A stretch of 64,000 bases of DNA from Jeotgalibacillus sp. S-D1 (GTDB taxonomy: Bacteria > Bacillota > Bacilli > Bacillales > Jeotgalibacillaceae), in contig NZ_SMZR01000003.1 in assembly GCF_004358665.1 (NCBI RefSeq), forward strand, positions 62,001 to 126,000, in the 5' to 3' direction. The translations under genes and the position numbers were made by a program. Below the pieces are notes generated by a model. The model was not told the origin of the DNA, did not search any database, and saw only the letters and a program-made list of their open reading frames with translations. This document shows, piece by piece, positions 9,225-18,752 of the stretch. Within the stretch, counting starts at the first letter, position 1. The number at the start of each line of letters is the position of its first letter.

Positions 9225-10952
9225 TCACCCCTGCTGATATTGAACCCGGTGAAGGTTTGCAAAGATCCCTTCTTTTTCGAGCAGTTCTTCATGGGTGCCA
9301 TCTTCTGCAATCCCCTCTTCAGTTACGACTACTACACGGTCAGCTTTTCGAATGGTAGCCAATCTGTGCGCTATCACCAAAGTCGTACGGCCTTTGGAGA
9401 GTTCCTCTATTGCCTCTTGAATGATTGATTCTGTTTCTGTATCAAGTGCTGAAGTCGCTTCGTCTAAAATCAAAATAGGAGGGTTCTTCAAAAACATCCG
9501 GGCAAGTGCGATCCGCTGCTTTTGTCCGCCTGAAAGCTTAAGCCCCCTCTCCCCTATTTGAGTACCGTAGCTTAATGGAAGGGAATCAACTACAGACTCC
9601 AGGTTTGCACGGCGGGCAGCTTCGCTAATTTCTTCATCCGTTGCCCCAATCTTGCCATAGGCGATGTTTTCCCTCAGCGTGCCGGTAAATAAAAACACAT
9701 CCTGCTGTACAATTCCAATTTGGCTGCGAAGGGATTCCTTCGTCATATCCCGTATGTCCATTCCATCAATTGTAATGGCTCCATGCTGAACGTCATAAAA
9801 GCGGGGTATTAATGAACAAATGGTGGTCTTCCCTGCTCCAGATGGCCCAACAAATGCTACGGTTTCACCCTGATTCAATAAAAGGGAAATGTTATTAAGA
9901 ACCGGTTTAAATTCATCGTAACTGAAGGTCACATGATCAAACCGGATCTCCCCCTTCAAACTATCTGCTGCTATTGCACCCGGACGGTTTTGGATATCGG
10001 GAGATTGGTCAAGCAGGTCTGTGAACCGTTTAAAACCAGCCATTCCTTTTGGATACATTTCAAGCAATGCACTGATTTTATCGATCGGTTTAAAGAGGAC
10101 ATTAATGTATAAGACAAATCCGACCAGTTCACCATAAGACAACTCATTTGTAAAGCTCAGCCATGCACCATAGACAAGCACGACAAGAACAATTAAACGC
10201 GTCATGATATAAATGCCGGAAGAACTGAACGACATTACTTTATAAGCACTGATCTTTGTTTGACGGTAGGTTTTATTATCGGAAGTAAAACGGTTAATTT
10301 CATGGTTTTCATTTGTGAATGATTGGACCACCCTTGCACCGGATACACTGTCTTCCACACGGGCATTTACTTCAGCAATATCCCCGTACATCTTTTTCCA
10401 TGCTTTATTCATTTTAATATTGCAGTAGGTGATGAGCCAAATAAGAAACGGAACAACAAAAACAGCAACTAAAGCCAGTTTTACGTTGATGGTCATCATG
10501 ATCCAAAACGCTCCGATAAAAGTCATAAACGCAATAAAAATATCCTCCGGACCGTGATGTGCAAGCTCGCCAATATCGAATAAATCGTTGGTAATACGGC
10601 TCATAATATGACCCGTTTTTGTATTGTCAAAGAAGCTGAAGGATTGTCTTTGCACATGCTCAAACAGCTCCTGGCGCATATCGGTTTCAATATTAATGCC
10701 AAGCTTATGTCCCCAATAATTCACAACATATTGCAAAGAAGTACTCATCAAATAAAGTGCCAATAGAATAAAGCTGACCCAGGTAATCGCCTGCCAGTTG
10801 CCTTCAGGCAGCAGCTTATCAATAAACCATGAAACGGCTAACGGAAAGCCCAGCTCTAATAAACCAACCAGCACGGCACAGCTAAAATCGATCGCAAACA
10901 ATTTTCGATGGGGTTTGTAATAATGGTAAAAACGTCTGAGCATCTGTTCCAA
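9225..10952 (-). CDS. ABC exporter, fused membrane and ATPase domains (YgaD-like)
   Basis: A 575-residue half-transporter of the MsbA/multidrug type that would act as a homodimer in the membrane. Six membrane helices lie within residues 1-310. The ATPase domain has Walker A GPSGAGKTT near residue 370, a Q-loop (GIVQQDVFLF), signature LSGGQKQR near 472, and Walker B ILILDEATSALD near 495. The N terminus (RFYHYYKPHRKLFAIDFSCA) resembles B. subtilis YgaD. The substrate is unknown. It is monocistronic, with a repeat and terminator 3' of it. Assignment to the exporter class is sure; the paralogue name is from memory. Confidence 0.88.
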   Translation of the reverse strand: MEQMLRRFYHYYKPHRKLFAIDFSCAVLVGLLELGFPLAVSWFIDKLLPEGNWQAITWVSFILLALYLMSTSLQYVVNYWGHKLGINIETDMRQELFEHVQRQSFSFFDNTKTGHIMSRITNDLFDIGELAHHGPEDIFIAFMTFIGAFWIMMTINVKLALVAVFVVPFLIWLITYCNIKMNKAWKKMYGDIAEVNARVEDSVSGARVVQSFTNENHEINRFTSDNKTYRQTKISAYKVMSFSSSGIYIMTRLIVLVVLVYGAWLSFTNELSYGELVGFVLYINVLFKPIDKISALLEMYPKGMAGFKRFTDLLDQSPDIQNRPGAIAADSLKGEIRFDHVTFSYDEFKPVLNNISLLLNQGETVAFVGPSGAGKTTICSLIPRFYDVQHGAITIDGMDIRDMTKESLRSQIGIVQQDVFLFTGTLRENIAYGKIGATDEEISEAARRANLESVVDSLPLSYGTQIGERGLKLSGGQKQRIALARMFLKNPPILILDEATSALDTETESIIQEAIEELSKGRTTLVIAHRLATIRKADRVVVVTEEGIAEDGTHEELLEKEGIFANLHRVQYQQG

Positions 10953-11060
10953 TCTCCCTGCATTAAAAGTATATGAAAGCGCATTTAACCATAAGGCACA
11001 CGCTCCCTTTTTATCCTTTTATTCTACAGGAAATAAATTCAATCGACAGTGTAAATTTTA

Positions 11061-12029
11061 TTAGCGGCCTTGATCAAGCTTAACAATAACAAACGCTAAA
11101 ATAGCCAGCACAGGTAATTCAATCAATGGCGCGATGATCAGAACAGTTGCGATAAGCGGTTCATTTGGAAAAGAGGTTAATGCAATGGCAAGTGCAATGG
11201 GTGAATTTCTTGCAATAGTTGTCATATGAAAGCTCGCTCGTTCTTCTGTAGAAAACCCCATCCCCCTCGCCACTACCCTTCCGATAAAAAAGAGCAATAG
11301 GAAAAAGAACATGACGACAAAAAACACCCTTAACAGCAGGTCACCATATTCAAGAACCAGCTCTCCCTGTGAGGCAAACAGGGCCATAATTGTTAAGCAA
11401 AGAAAAATAATGGGAGCATGCTGAATCTTTTCAATAAAGTTACTGCTTTTATTTCTTAGAATGATTTTTCTTGAAGCAATAGATAATAGGAATGGGAGAA
11501 ATAAAACCAATATAATTCCTTCAATAACAAATGAATAATCCACCATTCCAGAAGCTCCGGTAAACAAGTACAAATACAAAGGCAGAAGGATGAATTGAAG
11601 AAGCAGATTAATTGGCAATAAGCTTGTTGAGAGTGCTGTATCTCCTTTTGCTATACCGGTAAAGATGATGTACCAATCTGTACAGGGAGTGACCATTAAC
11701 ATAATAAAACCAATCCATAAAGCGGGCTGATCACCAAAAAATAATGCGGCAACACCCCAGGCAAGCAAAGGTGTCGCGACAAAATTCATAACTGTGCTGC
11801 TCCATAAAAAGGACTTTCTGGTAAACCCTTTTTTAATTTGTGATAGCGATATCTGCACAAATGAAAAATAGAGCATAATCATAAGCAAAGGCGTAATAAA
11901 TTCCGAAGCGGCTCCTTTTATATAAGAACTCTGTCCGAGCAGAAAACCAGCACCGATCGATAAGGTAATCCATAATGGATGAAATTTTTCAAACCTGTTC
12001 AATTTTTTGTTCACCTCAATAAATTTCAT
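11061..12029 (-). CDS. BASS/ACR3-type transporter (arsenite or organic anion export)
   Basis: A 322-residue polytopic membrane protein with about ten helices and no soluble domain. The segment [20 protein letters not shown], with a conserved Pro-Cys-Thr in a broken helix, is typical of the bile acid:sodium symporter superfamily and especially of ACR3-like arsenical pumps. The late [16 protein letters not shown] motif also fits. No arsR, arsC or other arsenic gene adjoins it, so an arsenic role is only a possibility. It is preceded by a weak GAGGTGAAC Shine-Dalgarno and is monocistronic. Confidence 0.7.
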   Translation of the reverse strand: MKFIEVNKKLNRFEKFHPLWITLSIGAGFLLGQSSYIKGAASEFITPLLMIMLYFSFVQISLSQIKKGFTRKSFLWSSTVMNFVATPLLAWGVAALFFGDQPALWIGFIMLMVTPCTDWYIIFTGIAKGDTALSTSLLPINLLLQFILLPLYLYLFTGASGMVDYSFVIEGIILVLFLPFLLSIASRKIILRNKSSNFIEKIQHAPIIFLCLTIMALFASQGELVLEYGDLLLRVFFVVMFFFLLLFFIGRVVARGMGFSTEERASFHMTTIARNSPIALAIALTSFPNEPLIATVLIIAPLIELPVLAILAFVIVKLDQGR

Positions 12030-12213
12030 TACTCTATTTCAACGATGTTTCTAAAATCAGTTATAGGGGTAAAAATGATTCAAGCAGTTATTTCAGATTA
12101 TGTCATTATGTAAATAATTTTGTCGATTACACGTTATTTTTATTTTCAGTATACCTAATTGTAAATAGCACCGATAGATGAATGGGTTGTAATAGCTCAA
12201 GGAGGAATGGAAG

Positions 12214-13677
12214 ATGGAACGCAATCATACATTGTTACAGTTTTTCGAATGGCATGTTGCAGCAGATGGTGATCACTGGAAAAGGCTGCGCGATGCTGCC
12301 CCTGATTTAAAAGAAAGAGGAATCGACGGGGTTTGGATTCCACCGGTAACAAAAAGCGTTTCACCTGAAGACACTGGCTACAGTGTATACGATCTTTATG
12401 ATTTAGGGGAATTTGACCAAAAAGGAAGTGTCCGTACCAAGTACGGTACAAAAGAAGAACTGCATGAGGCCATCGCTGCGTGTCAGGAGCATGGCATTAA
12501 TGTATTCGTCGATATTGTCATGAATCATAAAGCAGGTGCTGACGAAAAAGAAACATTCAAGGTAGTAGAGGTTGAGGCGGAAAACCGCTTGGAAGAAATC
12601 TCAGAAAAACCATTTGATATTGAAGCCTGGACCAAGTTCACTTTTCCCGGACGAGGCGATAAATACTCCTCCTTTAAGTGGGATTTCAATCACTTCAATG
12701 GGACAGATTACGATGCAAAAAAAGACCGAACAGGTTATTTCCGTATCATAGGTGAGAATAAAGGCTGGAACGAACAGGTTGATGATGAGTTTGGCAATTA
12801 TGATTATCTCATGTTTGCCAACATTGACTATGATCACCCTGATGTTAGAGGAGAAATGATCAGCTGGGGAAAATGGCTTGCAGATACGCTTAATTGCAAC
12901 GGCTACCGATTGGATGCCATAAAACATATCAGTCATGAATTCATAGGCGAATTCATCCGCGAAGTGAAAGAACATACCAATGATGAGTTTTACATGGTGG
13001 GTGAATACTGGAACGAGGACGTGGAAGCATGCGGTGCATTCCTGGAGGAAACCGATTATCAGCTTGATTTATTTGATGTGACTCTTCACTACAGATTATG
13101 TGAGGCTTCAAAGGCGGGAAATGATTTTGACCTGTCTAAGATCTTTGAAGGGACTCTTGTTGAGAAGTATCCGATGAACTCCGTAACGTTTGTTGACAAC
13201 CATGATTCTCAGCCCGGCGAATCTTTGGAATCATGGATTGATGACTGGTTTAAGAAGAGCGCTTATGCACTTATTCTTCTCCGCAAAGATGGCTATCCAT
13301 GCGTATTTTATGGGGACTATTACGGCGTTGAGGGCGAACATTCAATGGATGGCAAAAAAGAATTACTCGATCCTTTGATCTACGTTCGATATAACAAAGC
13401 ATACGGAGAGCAGGAGGACTATTTTGACCACCCTAATACCATTGGCTGGGTAAGACATGGTGTGGAAGAAATTAAAGGCTCTGGCTGCGCGGTGGTTGTT
13501 ACCAATGGCGATGAAGGTGAAAAACGCATGTTTGTGGGTAAACACCGTAAAGGCGAAGAGTGGGTTGATTACGCCAGATCCTGCGTAGACCGCGTAACCA
13601 TCGATGATGAAGGCTATGGCGTATTTCCTGTTAAAGCTGGAGATGTTTCGGTATGGGCGCTGCCTGATATTGAGTGA
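12214..13677 (+). CDS. Cytoplasmic alpha-amylase (GH13)
   Basis: A 487-residue alpha-amylase without signal peptide, so it acts on maltodextrins or glycogen inside the cell. The (beta/alpha)8 barrel motifs are clear: DIVMNHKAGADE, GYRLDAIKH with nucleophile Asp234, VGEYWNED with Glu264, and FVDNHDSQPGE with Asp331. Length and motifs fit the liquefying amylase group (GH13 subfamily 5). AAGGAGG precedes the ATG. It complements the secreted pullulanase 5 kb away: debranched dextrins taken up from outside could be cut here. The gene is followed by a MITE-like repeat. Confidence 0.93.
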   Translation: MERNHTLLQFFEWHVAADGDHWKRLRDAAPDLKERGIDGVWIPPVTKSVSPEDTGYSVYDLYDLGEFDQKGSVRTKYGTKEELHEAIAACQEHGINVFVDIVMNHKAGADEKETFKVVEVEAENRLEEISEKPFDIEAWTKFTFPGRGDKYSSFKWDFNHFNGTDYDAKKDRTGYFRIIGENKGWNEQVDDEFGNYDYLMFANIDYDHPDVRGEMISWGKWLADTLNCNGYRLDAIKHISHEFIGEFIREVKEHTNDEFYMVGEYWNEDVEACGAFLEETDYQLDLFDVTLHYRLCEASKAGNDFDLSKIFEGTLVEKYPMNSVTFVDNHDSQPGESLESWIDDWFKKSAYALILLRKDGYPCVFYGDYYGVEGEHSMDGKKELLDPLIYVRYNKAYGEQEDYFDHPNTIGWVRHGVEEIKGSGCAVVVTNGDEGEKRMFVGKHRKGEEWVDYARSCVDRVTIDDEGYGVFPVKAGDVSVWALPDIE

Positions 13678-13743
13678 ACATTAAAGAAGTTATGATATAA
13701 CTTCAAAAATCTTATAAATGGATTCTATTCTAATTGTAACGAT

Positions 13744-13877
13744 GAGGTGAACGGAGCGGAAGGTGGCGACTCCTGCAGGATTTGACGGCAAGCTGAGACC
13801 CCGTAAGGCGAAGCCTGAGGAGGGCTCAGCGCCGTCCCTGCGGAAAGCGTCCGCCTGAAGCGCAGTGAACCGGTTTT
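13744..13877 (+). repeat. MITE-like repeat, subfamily 1, copy 2
   Basis: The core runs from AGGTGAACGGAGCGGAAGG to GCAGTGAACCGGTT, in the opposite orientation to the copies at 8692, 16831 and 27364. The terminal TTTGTCCCACCCTC is retained at the right side (13898-13911); the left terminus is degraded. Confidence 0.75.
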
Positions 13878-13911
13878 AAGAGGGTGAGACACGTTTGTCC
13901 CACCCTCTTTC
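13877..13911 (+). terminator. Hairpin terminator at the end of the repeat
   Basis: AGAGGGTG pairs with CACCCTCT, followed by TTT. It is part of the repeat family's flank and probably ends the amylase transcript. Confidence 0.5.
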
Positions 13912-14044
13912 CATCTGTTGAAATTTAAAAGAACCATATTTATTGTCTTTGTCTATGCAACTCCCTATTTGAGATGTAAAATAAATAGAATTGCCAAAAA
14001 TACGATTATCGTAATTCTACATCTTCTTAAAGGATTTGAACGTT

Positions 14045-14437
14045 ATGAAAAAACAACAATCTGTCGTTTTACTTGCTTGTGCTTTGTTTTCTGCAATCCT
14101 CTCTGTTTCTCTTGCCGCGACTGAAGGTGGCACTGTCATCACAATCTTACTGACAGTCTCCACAGGAATTTTATTGCTGTCTGTATTTCTTTTGTTTGCA
14201 GCTGCGCTGTGGCGTCTTCGATCTCTGCCCATTCGTAACATAAAGAAGCTGACATTAAATTTTATTGGTCTTTTTATGGTTTTAAGTATGCTCAGTTTTT
14301 TGTTAAATGGTTTTCGGCAGGACCCTGCGCTTAGCCTGTATGATTTAGGCACTCCTCTTGGTATAGCATTCGGCATCATTTTTATGCCGCTTCTGTTTGC
14401 CGGCTCTAAAGATAAACCCCCAAGACTAATGAATTGA
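14045..14437 (+). CDS. Small membrane protein of unknown function
   Basis: A 130-residue protein with four hydrophobic stretches: about 7-27, 35-58 (VITILLTVSTGILLLSVFLL), 74-92 and 107-123, with basic loops (RLRSLPIRNIKK). The ATG at 14045 follows AAAGGA by ten bases, and an earlier in-frame TTG lacks a ribosome binding site. I do not recognise the family. It converges on the aspartokinase gene and overlaps its 3' end by 12 bases, so no separate terminator is seen between them. Confidence 0.6.
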   Translation: MKKQQSVVLLACALFSAILSVSLAATEGGTVITILLTVSTGILLLSVFLLFAAALWRLRSLPIRNIKKLTLNFIGLFMVLSMLSFLLNGFRQDPALSLYDLGTPLGIAFGIIFMPLLFAGSKDKPPRLMN

Positions 14438-15805
14438 TTTTTCTTTGGAAGGATTCGCCGTAAAGTATGCCTTGTAAAGGCAATTAACTGCCCTTACAAC
14501 CGAACCTCCATCCACACCGAACATCATGCTTACCTCTGAGGATCCCTGGTTAATCATTTTTATATTTGACTGGGATTCAGCGAGGGCCTGTGCTGCTTTT
14601 GAAGCAATCCCAACCGTATGCTTCATTCCTTCCCCTACTACCATAATCATGGCTAAGTTCCGTTCAATATTGATATCATCCACAAGCAGCTCATTTTTAA
14701 TGCGTTCAATAACGCGCTCTTCCTTGCCATTATCAAGCTCATAGGATCGCAGAATAACAGAGATGTTATCGATTCCGGAAGGTGTATGCTCATAGGAAAT
14801 TCCTTCGTCCTCCAGGATGGACAATAGCTTTCTTCCAAAGCCCAGCTCTCTGTTCATTAAGTATTTGGTTATATTCACACTGCAAAAATCAGTATCGCTC
14901 GCGATGCCCACGACCGGCCTGCCATTTAACTCCCGATCCAGGACAATTCTCGTTCCCGGTGCTTCCGGCCGATTTGTATTTTTCACGCGAACCGGGATTC
15001 CTTTTTGAAAAACCGGCTGCAGCGCTTCATCATGAAATACAGAAAATCCTGAATAAGCAAGCTCCCGCATTTCACGGTAGGTAATTTCTTTCATTTCACA
15101 AGGATTTTCCACCATTTTGGGGTTTACACAATAAACCGAATCCACATCTGTAAAGTTCTCATACTCCACAGCATCCATACCTGCCGCGATGATTGAACCC
15201 GTAATATCAGATCCTCCTCTTGGGAACGTAACAATATTGCCCTGGTACGAATAGCCAAAGAATCCCGGAATCACCAATATCCCTTCACGATTACGGAGTT
15301 CTGCGATTTTTTCATACGCTTCAGGCAGGATTTGTGCGTTTCCCGGCTCATCTGTCACAACCATCCCCGCTTCTTTTGGGGAAATGTAAACTGCCTTTTG
15401 ACCCAGACTATTTAAGTAGGCTGTCATCACCTTCGCATTATTGTCTTCCCCGCTGGATTTCAGCGCATCTAAAAGCCTCTCTTCATTATATTTATATAAT
15501 GAAATCAGCTCTAATAAGCTCCCTGCGATCTCTTCTTCGAGTCCAGACGGGAGACCAAGTTCTTCAATAATTTCTTTGTAACGGAACAGCACCTTGTCAA
15601 AAATGCTTTGATCATACCCTTCATCATTGACACTGCCAGCTAATTGAATGAGCAAATCAGTGGTTTTTACATCGTTCTCATGTCGTTTACCGGGAGCTGA
15701 AACGATCACAGCTTTGCGATCTTTGTCTGCGAGAATAATATTTGCTACCTTCTTATATTGGGTGGCACTTGCAACAGAACTGCCGCCAAATTTCACAACC
15801 TTCAT
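14426..15805 (-). CDS. yclM: Aspartate kinase (YclM/ThrD type)
   Basis: A 459-residue aspartokinase that phosphorylates aspartate at the first step towards lysine, threonine and methionine. The N-terminal KFGGSSVAS motif binds ATP/aspartate. FPRGGSDITGSIIAAGM and ENFTDVDSVYCVNP are characteristic kinase motifs. Two ACT domains fill the last 150 residues and should sense an amino acid end product. The opening MKVVKFGGSSVAS and the PGKRHENDVKTTDLL motif match the monofunctional YclM/ThrD isoform rather than the LysC/DapG types. There is no lysine riboswitch or T-box in the short upstream region; AAGGGAG serves as ribosome binding site. It is monocistronic. Confidence 0.92.
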   Translation of the reverse strand: MKVVKFGGSSVASATQYKKVANIILADKDRKAVIVSAPGKRHENDVKTTDLLIQLAGSVNDEGYDQSIFDKVLFRYKEIIEELGLPSGLEEEIAGSLLELISLYKYNEERLLDALKSSGEDNNAKVMTAYLNSLGQKAVYISPKEAGMVVTDEPGNAQILPEAYEKIAELRNREGILVIPGFFGYSYQGNIVTFPRGGSDITGSIIAAGMDAVEYENFTDVDSVYCVNPKMVENPCEMKEITYREMRELAYSGFSVFHDEALQPVFQKGIPVRVKNTNRPEAPGTRIVLDRELNGRPVVGIASDTDFCSVNITKYLMNRELGFGRKLLSILEDEGISYEHTPSGIDNISVILRSYELDNGKEERVIERIKNELLVDDINIERNLAMIMVVGEGMKHTVGIASKAAQALAESQSNIKMINQGSSEVSMMFGVDGGSVVRAVNCLYKAYFTANPSKEKSIH

Positions 15806-15998
15806 GAAGACAAAACTCCCTTACATTTATTTGTCCTCCACTGAAAAACACTTGTTCATTCCAAGGAGAAATTTATAGAATAGTATACTAAACTCCCCAT
15901 GGGTTGTCACCCGCAATTATAAAATTTTTACATAAATATGCTTGCAATACGGAATAATGGGTAAAGACTTTTATGAAGATAGAAAGGTGGCGTTACAT

Positions 15999-16787
15999 AT
16001 GGGAAAAGTGTTACTTACAGGTGCTGCAGGCGGTTTAGGGACTGTTTTAACAAAAGCGCTGGCTGATGAGTTTGATTTAGTGCTGACAAACCGGTCAGAA
16101 TCCGATGAGCTTCCAAGTGATATTCCATTTATCAAAGCGGATCTCAATGATTTTGAAGCAATAAAATCCATTGTCCAGGATAACGACATTGAGACCATCA
16201 TTCACTTTGGCGGCCTTCCGGTTGAACATGAATTTGAAGAAATCCTTGATGCAAACCTTAGAGGAACTTACCACATTTATGAAGCTGCACGACTTGCAGG
16301 CGTAAAGCGTGTTATCTATGCAAGCAGTATTCACGCAGTCGGCTTCCTGGATGCACGGGAAGCACCGTATGACATTCATACTGAAACGAGACCTGATACT
16401 TTTTATGGCTTAAGTAAAGTATATAATGAAAACCTTGGCAAGCTGTATCATGATAAATTCGGTATTGAGGTCGTCAACCTGCGTATTTGCGGATGTGTTG
16501 AAAAACCTGATTCTAAGGAACATTTGATGATTTGGTTAAGCCATGATGATCTTATTCAGCTGGTGAGAAAGTCAATTATTACAGAAATTGACGATGTTGT
16601 TACAATTTACGGTATTTCAGACAACACCAGAAGCTTCTTTAAGGTAGATCGTGATAATCCACTTAATTATTCACCGAAGGATAATGCGGAAGATTATGTC
16701 CATCTGCTGCCTGACTCCTTTGGCCACGAAGATGACCGCAAGTTTATTGGTGGACATCAATTTGTGAAAAAAGATGCTGTGGAATAA
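15999..16787 (+). CDS. NAD-dependent epimerase/dehydratase-family protein (uronate dehydrogenase-like)
   Basis: A 262-residue short-chain dehydrogenase of the extended type. It has the nucleotide-binding GAAGGLG motif at residues 8-14, an IIHFGG motif, an ASSIHAVG strand with the catalytic Ser, and Tyr136-x3-Lys140 (YGLSK). The compact size and the SSIHAVG/LRICGCVEKP segments resemble uronate dehydrogenases, which oxidise uronic acids to aldaro-lactones, but other sugar substrates are possible. GAAAGGTGG lies at the right spacing from the ATG at 15999, so the longer upstream start is rejected. A hairpin terminator and a repeat copy follow. Confidence 0.75.
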   Translation: MGKVLLTGAAGGLGTVLTKALADEFDLVLTNRSESDELPSDIPFIKADLNDFEAIKSIVQDNDIETIIHFGGLPVEHEFEEILDANLRGTYHIYEAARLAGVKRVIYASSIHAVGFLDAREAPYDIHTETRPDTFYGLSKVYNENLGKLYHDKFGIEVVNLRICGCVEKPDSKEHLMIWLSHDDLIQLVRKSIITEIDDVVTIYGISDNTRSFFKVDRDNPLNYSPKDNAEDYVHLLPDSFGHEDDRKFIGGHQFVKKDAVE

Positions 16788-16792
16788 AAATG

Positions 16793-16822
16793 GCCTGTAC
16801 TCATAAAGAGTACAGGCTTTTG
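16793..16822 (+). terminator. Rho-independent terminator
   Basis: GCCTGTACTC and GAGTACAGGC form a perfect ten-base stem with a five-base loop, followed by TTTTG. It ends the epimerase-like gene, six bases after its stop codon. Confidence 0.8.
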
Positions 16823-16830
16823 AAATTTAA

Positions 16831-17044
16831 AGGAGATTGGGACAATGTGTCTCTAACCGGTTCACTGCGCTTCAGGTGGACGCTTTCCGCAGGGACGGCG
16901 CTGAGCCCCCCTCAGGCTTCGCCTTTCGGGGTCTCAACTTGCCGTCATATCCTGCAGGAGTCGCCACCTTCAGCTCCGTTCACCTCATATTTGCAATTAA
17001 AATAGGCATAATTCACATAACATTTGGAGTTATGTCACAGCCTC
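16831..17044 (-). repeat. MITE-like repeat, subfamily 1, copy 3
   Basis: The ends are AGGAGATTGGGACAATGTG and GTTATGTCACAGCCTCT, imperfect inverted repeats. The core (16855-16986) is nearly identical to the copies at 8722 and 27396. It sits just after the terminator of the epimerase-like gene. Confidence 0.75.
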
Positions 17045-17120
17045 TGTTGAAATTTAAAGAGCCGTGCCGGTCCATTCCTTTGCTTATCGCGGACGAACGT
17101 TCGAGCGTTCAGATCCATTT

Positions 17121-17351
17121 TTAATCTTCGTCTTTAACATCCACACTTTCCGGAATTGGTTCATTTCGCCATTCCTCAAACTGTTTTTTGGCTTTTTCAA
17201 CCTGGTCCAGATGGTTTTGAAATTGATCTTTATTAATTACGTACTGATCGCCGTCATGAACTGCCCGGATTTTCCCTTCATGAACCAGCTTTGCAACCAC
17301 TGATTCCTGCATTGAAAGATACTCTGCTGTTTCTTTTACTGTTAAATACAT
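17121..17351 (-). CDS. Excisionase-type helix-turn-helix protein
   Basis: A 76-residue protein with an N-terminal winged-helix motif of the excisionase/MerR-like class (YLTVKETAEYLSMQ, then VAKLVHEGKIRAVHDGDQYVI). It is followed by a charged helix and an acidic tail ending DVKDED. The ATG at 17351 is used because AAAGGGTG lies nine bases upstream; a GTG at 17363 would overlap that site. Such stand-alone proteins are frequent in Bacillus and need not be linked to a phage; no integrase is adjacent. It lies 33 bases after the HTH-TPR regulator gene on the same strand and may share its transcript. Confidence 0.7.
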   Translation of the reverse strand: MYLTVKETAEYLSMQESVVAKLVHEGKIRAVHDGDQYVINKDQFQNHLDQVEKAKKQFEEWRNEPIPESVDVKDED

Positions 17352-17384
17352 ATATGGTAACACCCTTTACATTCATTTAAGAAC

Positions 17385-18632
17385 CTATTGATTTTTAATT
17401 CTTTCTGCCGTTTCTTCAATAAAATCATGATACGGTGTCCGCGGAAGAGCAGACGCGTGCTGTATAGCTATTTCTGCATGCTTCATTGCCTCTTCAAAGC
17501 AGCCTTTTTCAACCAAACATAACGCTCTGTAAGAATCAATGGTATAGAGCATGGCTAAATCGAAAGGATGATTTTGATCACTTGGATAGTGAAATAATGA
17601 AAATTGATCCATCGCTTCATCGATCATGCCTTTACCCCAGTAAGCTTTTCCTTTTTCTAAATATACATACCCTCCCAGCTCTTCTCCCTCCAATTTGGCA
17701 AGCTGGCAGGCCTCTTCCAGCAAAGCAAGCGCCAGATCATAATCTTCCGTGCGTTCGTTATGATAATGTGCCTCAATAAAAAGAGATAAAGCATACGTTT
17801 CATTATTATCTGTGAATTGAGCAAATTGACGGGATTTCGTCAAATAAAGCTTGAAAACTTCGATATCTGAATGCATCAGCGCATTAAATGCTGCGAGACG
17901 ATATATATCATCCATCCTGTAAAAAACTTTATTTTGTTTTGAAAAATGAAGGAGGCGTTCCAATCCCCTCTTCCCTTCCTCATATTCACCCAGACCAAAG
18001 AGCATCACAATTTCCGAATAGCCCAGTTCAATTTGCAAAACAGGATCTATGACAATAGGACCTTCACTATGTTCCTCCAGCAGTTCATGCAGCAATTTTA
18101 AACCTGCTGTGTAATTTCCTTTAGCCAGCTCTTTATTTACAAATCTGCTTTTTGCTTTTAGCGCCTGGTTATATAAAGAAAGAGACTCATAAATTTGAAC
18201 CGCTGTTTCAATTAGTTGCTTTGCCTCGCTTTCATCACCGATGTTCATCAAACAACGACCGCCAATTTCGTATAATCTGCCCTTCTCATAGGTAGTTGGA
18301 AGCTTTTCCTGAAGAATGGGCAGCAAGGTGGAATAAGTAGCCTGCATATGTTTTTTGGTTTCACTGTACGGTATATGATCCAGTTCACTCATTCGCTCTT
18401 CAATTTGAGCAAGGAACTCTTTTATTTCCCGGCTCGATCGTTCCTCCAGCAAAACATGGACATCAATTCCGAGCTGATGTGCGATAAACGCTAAGCTTTC
18501 CATGGATGGCTTGGCTCTTCCGTTTTCAATTAAACTGAGCATCCCCTTGGAAAGCTGGTCGCCAGCTACATCCATAAGCGTCATCCCACGATCTTTTCTC
18601 AGCTTGCGAATTCGTTCTCCCAGTTCGTTCAT
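17385..18632 (-). CDS. HTH (XRE) regulator with TPR domain
   Basis: A 415-residue regulator. An XRE-type helix-turn-helix occupies residues 1-60 (RIRKLRKDRGMTLMDVAGDQ, then LSKGMLSLIENGRAKPS). A long all-helical region of tetratricopeptide-like repeats follows to the C terminus, the architecture of Rgg/PlcR/Rap-type sensors, so a peptide or protein ligand is possible. The ATG at 18632 is preferred over a codon at 18680, because the extra N-terminal codons would be encoded inside a perfect 19-base operator-like palindrome. It is divergent from the MFS gene at 18753 with two related palindromes between them, so it probably represses itself and the pump. Confidence 0.85.
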   Translation of the reverse strand: MNELGERIRKLRKDRGMTLMDVAGDQLSKGMLSLIENGRAKPSMESLAFIAHQLGIDVHVLLEERSSREIKEFLAQIEERMSELDHIPYSETKKHMQATYSTLLPILQEKLPTTYEKGRLYEIGGRCLMNIGDESEAKQLIETAVQIYESLSLYNQALKAKSRFVNKELAKGNYTAGLKLLHELLEEHSEGPIVIDPVLQIELGYSEIVMLFGLGEYEEGKRGLERLLHFSKQNKVFYRMDDIYRLAAFNALMHSDIEVFKLYLTKSRQFAQFTDNNETYALSLFIEAHYHNERTEDYDLALALLEEACQLAKLEGEELGGYVYLEKGKAYWGKGMIDEAMDQFSLFHYPSDQNHPFDLAMLYTIDSYRALCLVEKGCFEEAMKHAEIAIQHASALPRTPYHDFIEETAERIKNQ

Positions 18633-18660
18633 AGCTGCACAACCACTTTCTTTGTAAATT

Positions 18661-18679
18661 TGTTTAATTATATTAAACA
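18661..18679. promoter_or_regulatory. Operator-like palindrome 1 (TGTTTAAT-N3-ATTAAACA)
   Basis: Eight-base perfect arms with a three-base centre, immediately upstream of the HTH-TPR regulator's preferred start. It shares the TTTAAT-N3-ATTAAA core with the second palindrome 54 bases away. Confidence 0.65.
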
Positions 18680-18684
18680 TTCAA

Positions 18685-18713
18685 TTGAAATGAAAGGAAA
18701 AAGATGCTAAAAT
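18685..18713 (+). promoter_or_regulatory. Promoter of the MFS gene
   Basis: TTGAAA (18685-18690) and TAAAAT (18708-18713) with a 17-base spacer fit a SigA promoter. The second palindrome overlaps the end of the -10 box and the expected transcription start, a position suited to repression. Confidence 0.6.
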
Positions 18714-18737
18714 AAGTTTAATTAAATTAAACTTATT
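18711..18737. promoter_or_regulatory. Operator-like palindrome 2 (AATAAGTTTAAT-N3-ATTAAACTTATT)
   Basis: Perfect 12-base arms around TAA, between the MFS promoter and its ribosome binding site. It is the strongest dyad in the intergenic region and a likely site for the HTH-TPR regulator. Confidence 0.7.
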
Positions 18738-18752
18738 AGAGGGGTTGCTGGC

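Noticed and set aside
14782-15084. Plus-strand frames opposite aspartokinase
   Set aside because: Antisense to a conserved enzyme and lacking ribosome binding sites.
15806-15998. Lysine riboswitch or T-box before aspartokinase
   Set aside because: The region is under 200 bases, shared with a divergent gene, and lacks the conserved elements and a terminator.
18633-18680. Longer N terminus for the HTH-TPR regulator
   Set aside because: The extra codons come from an operator-like palindrome, and the internal ATG starts exactly at the HTH domain.
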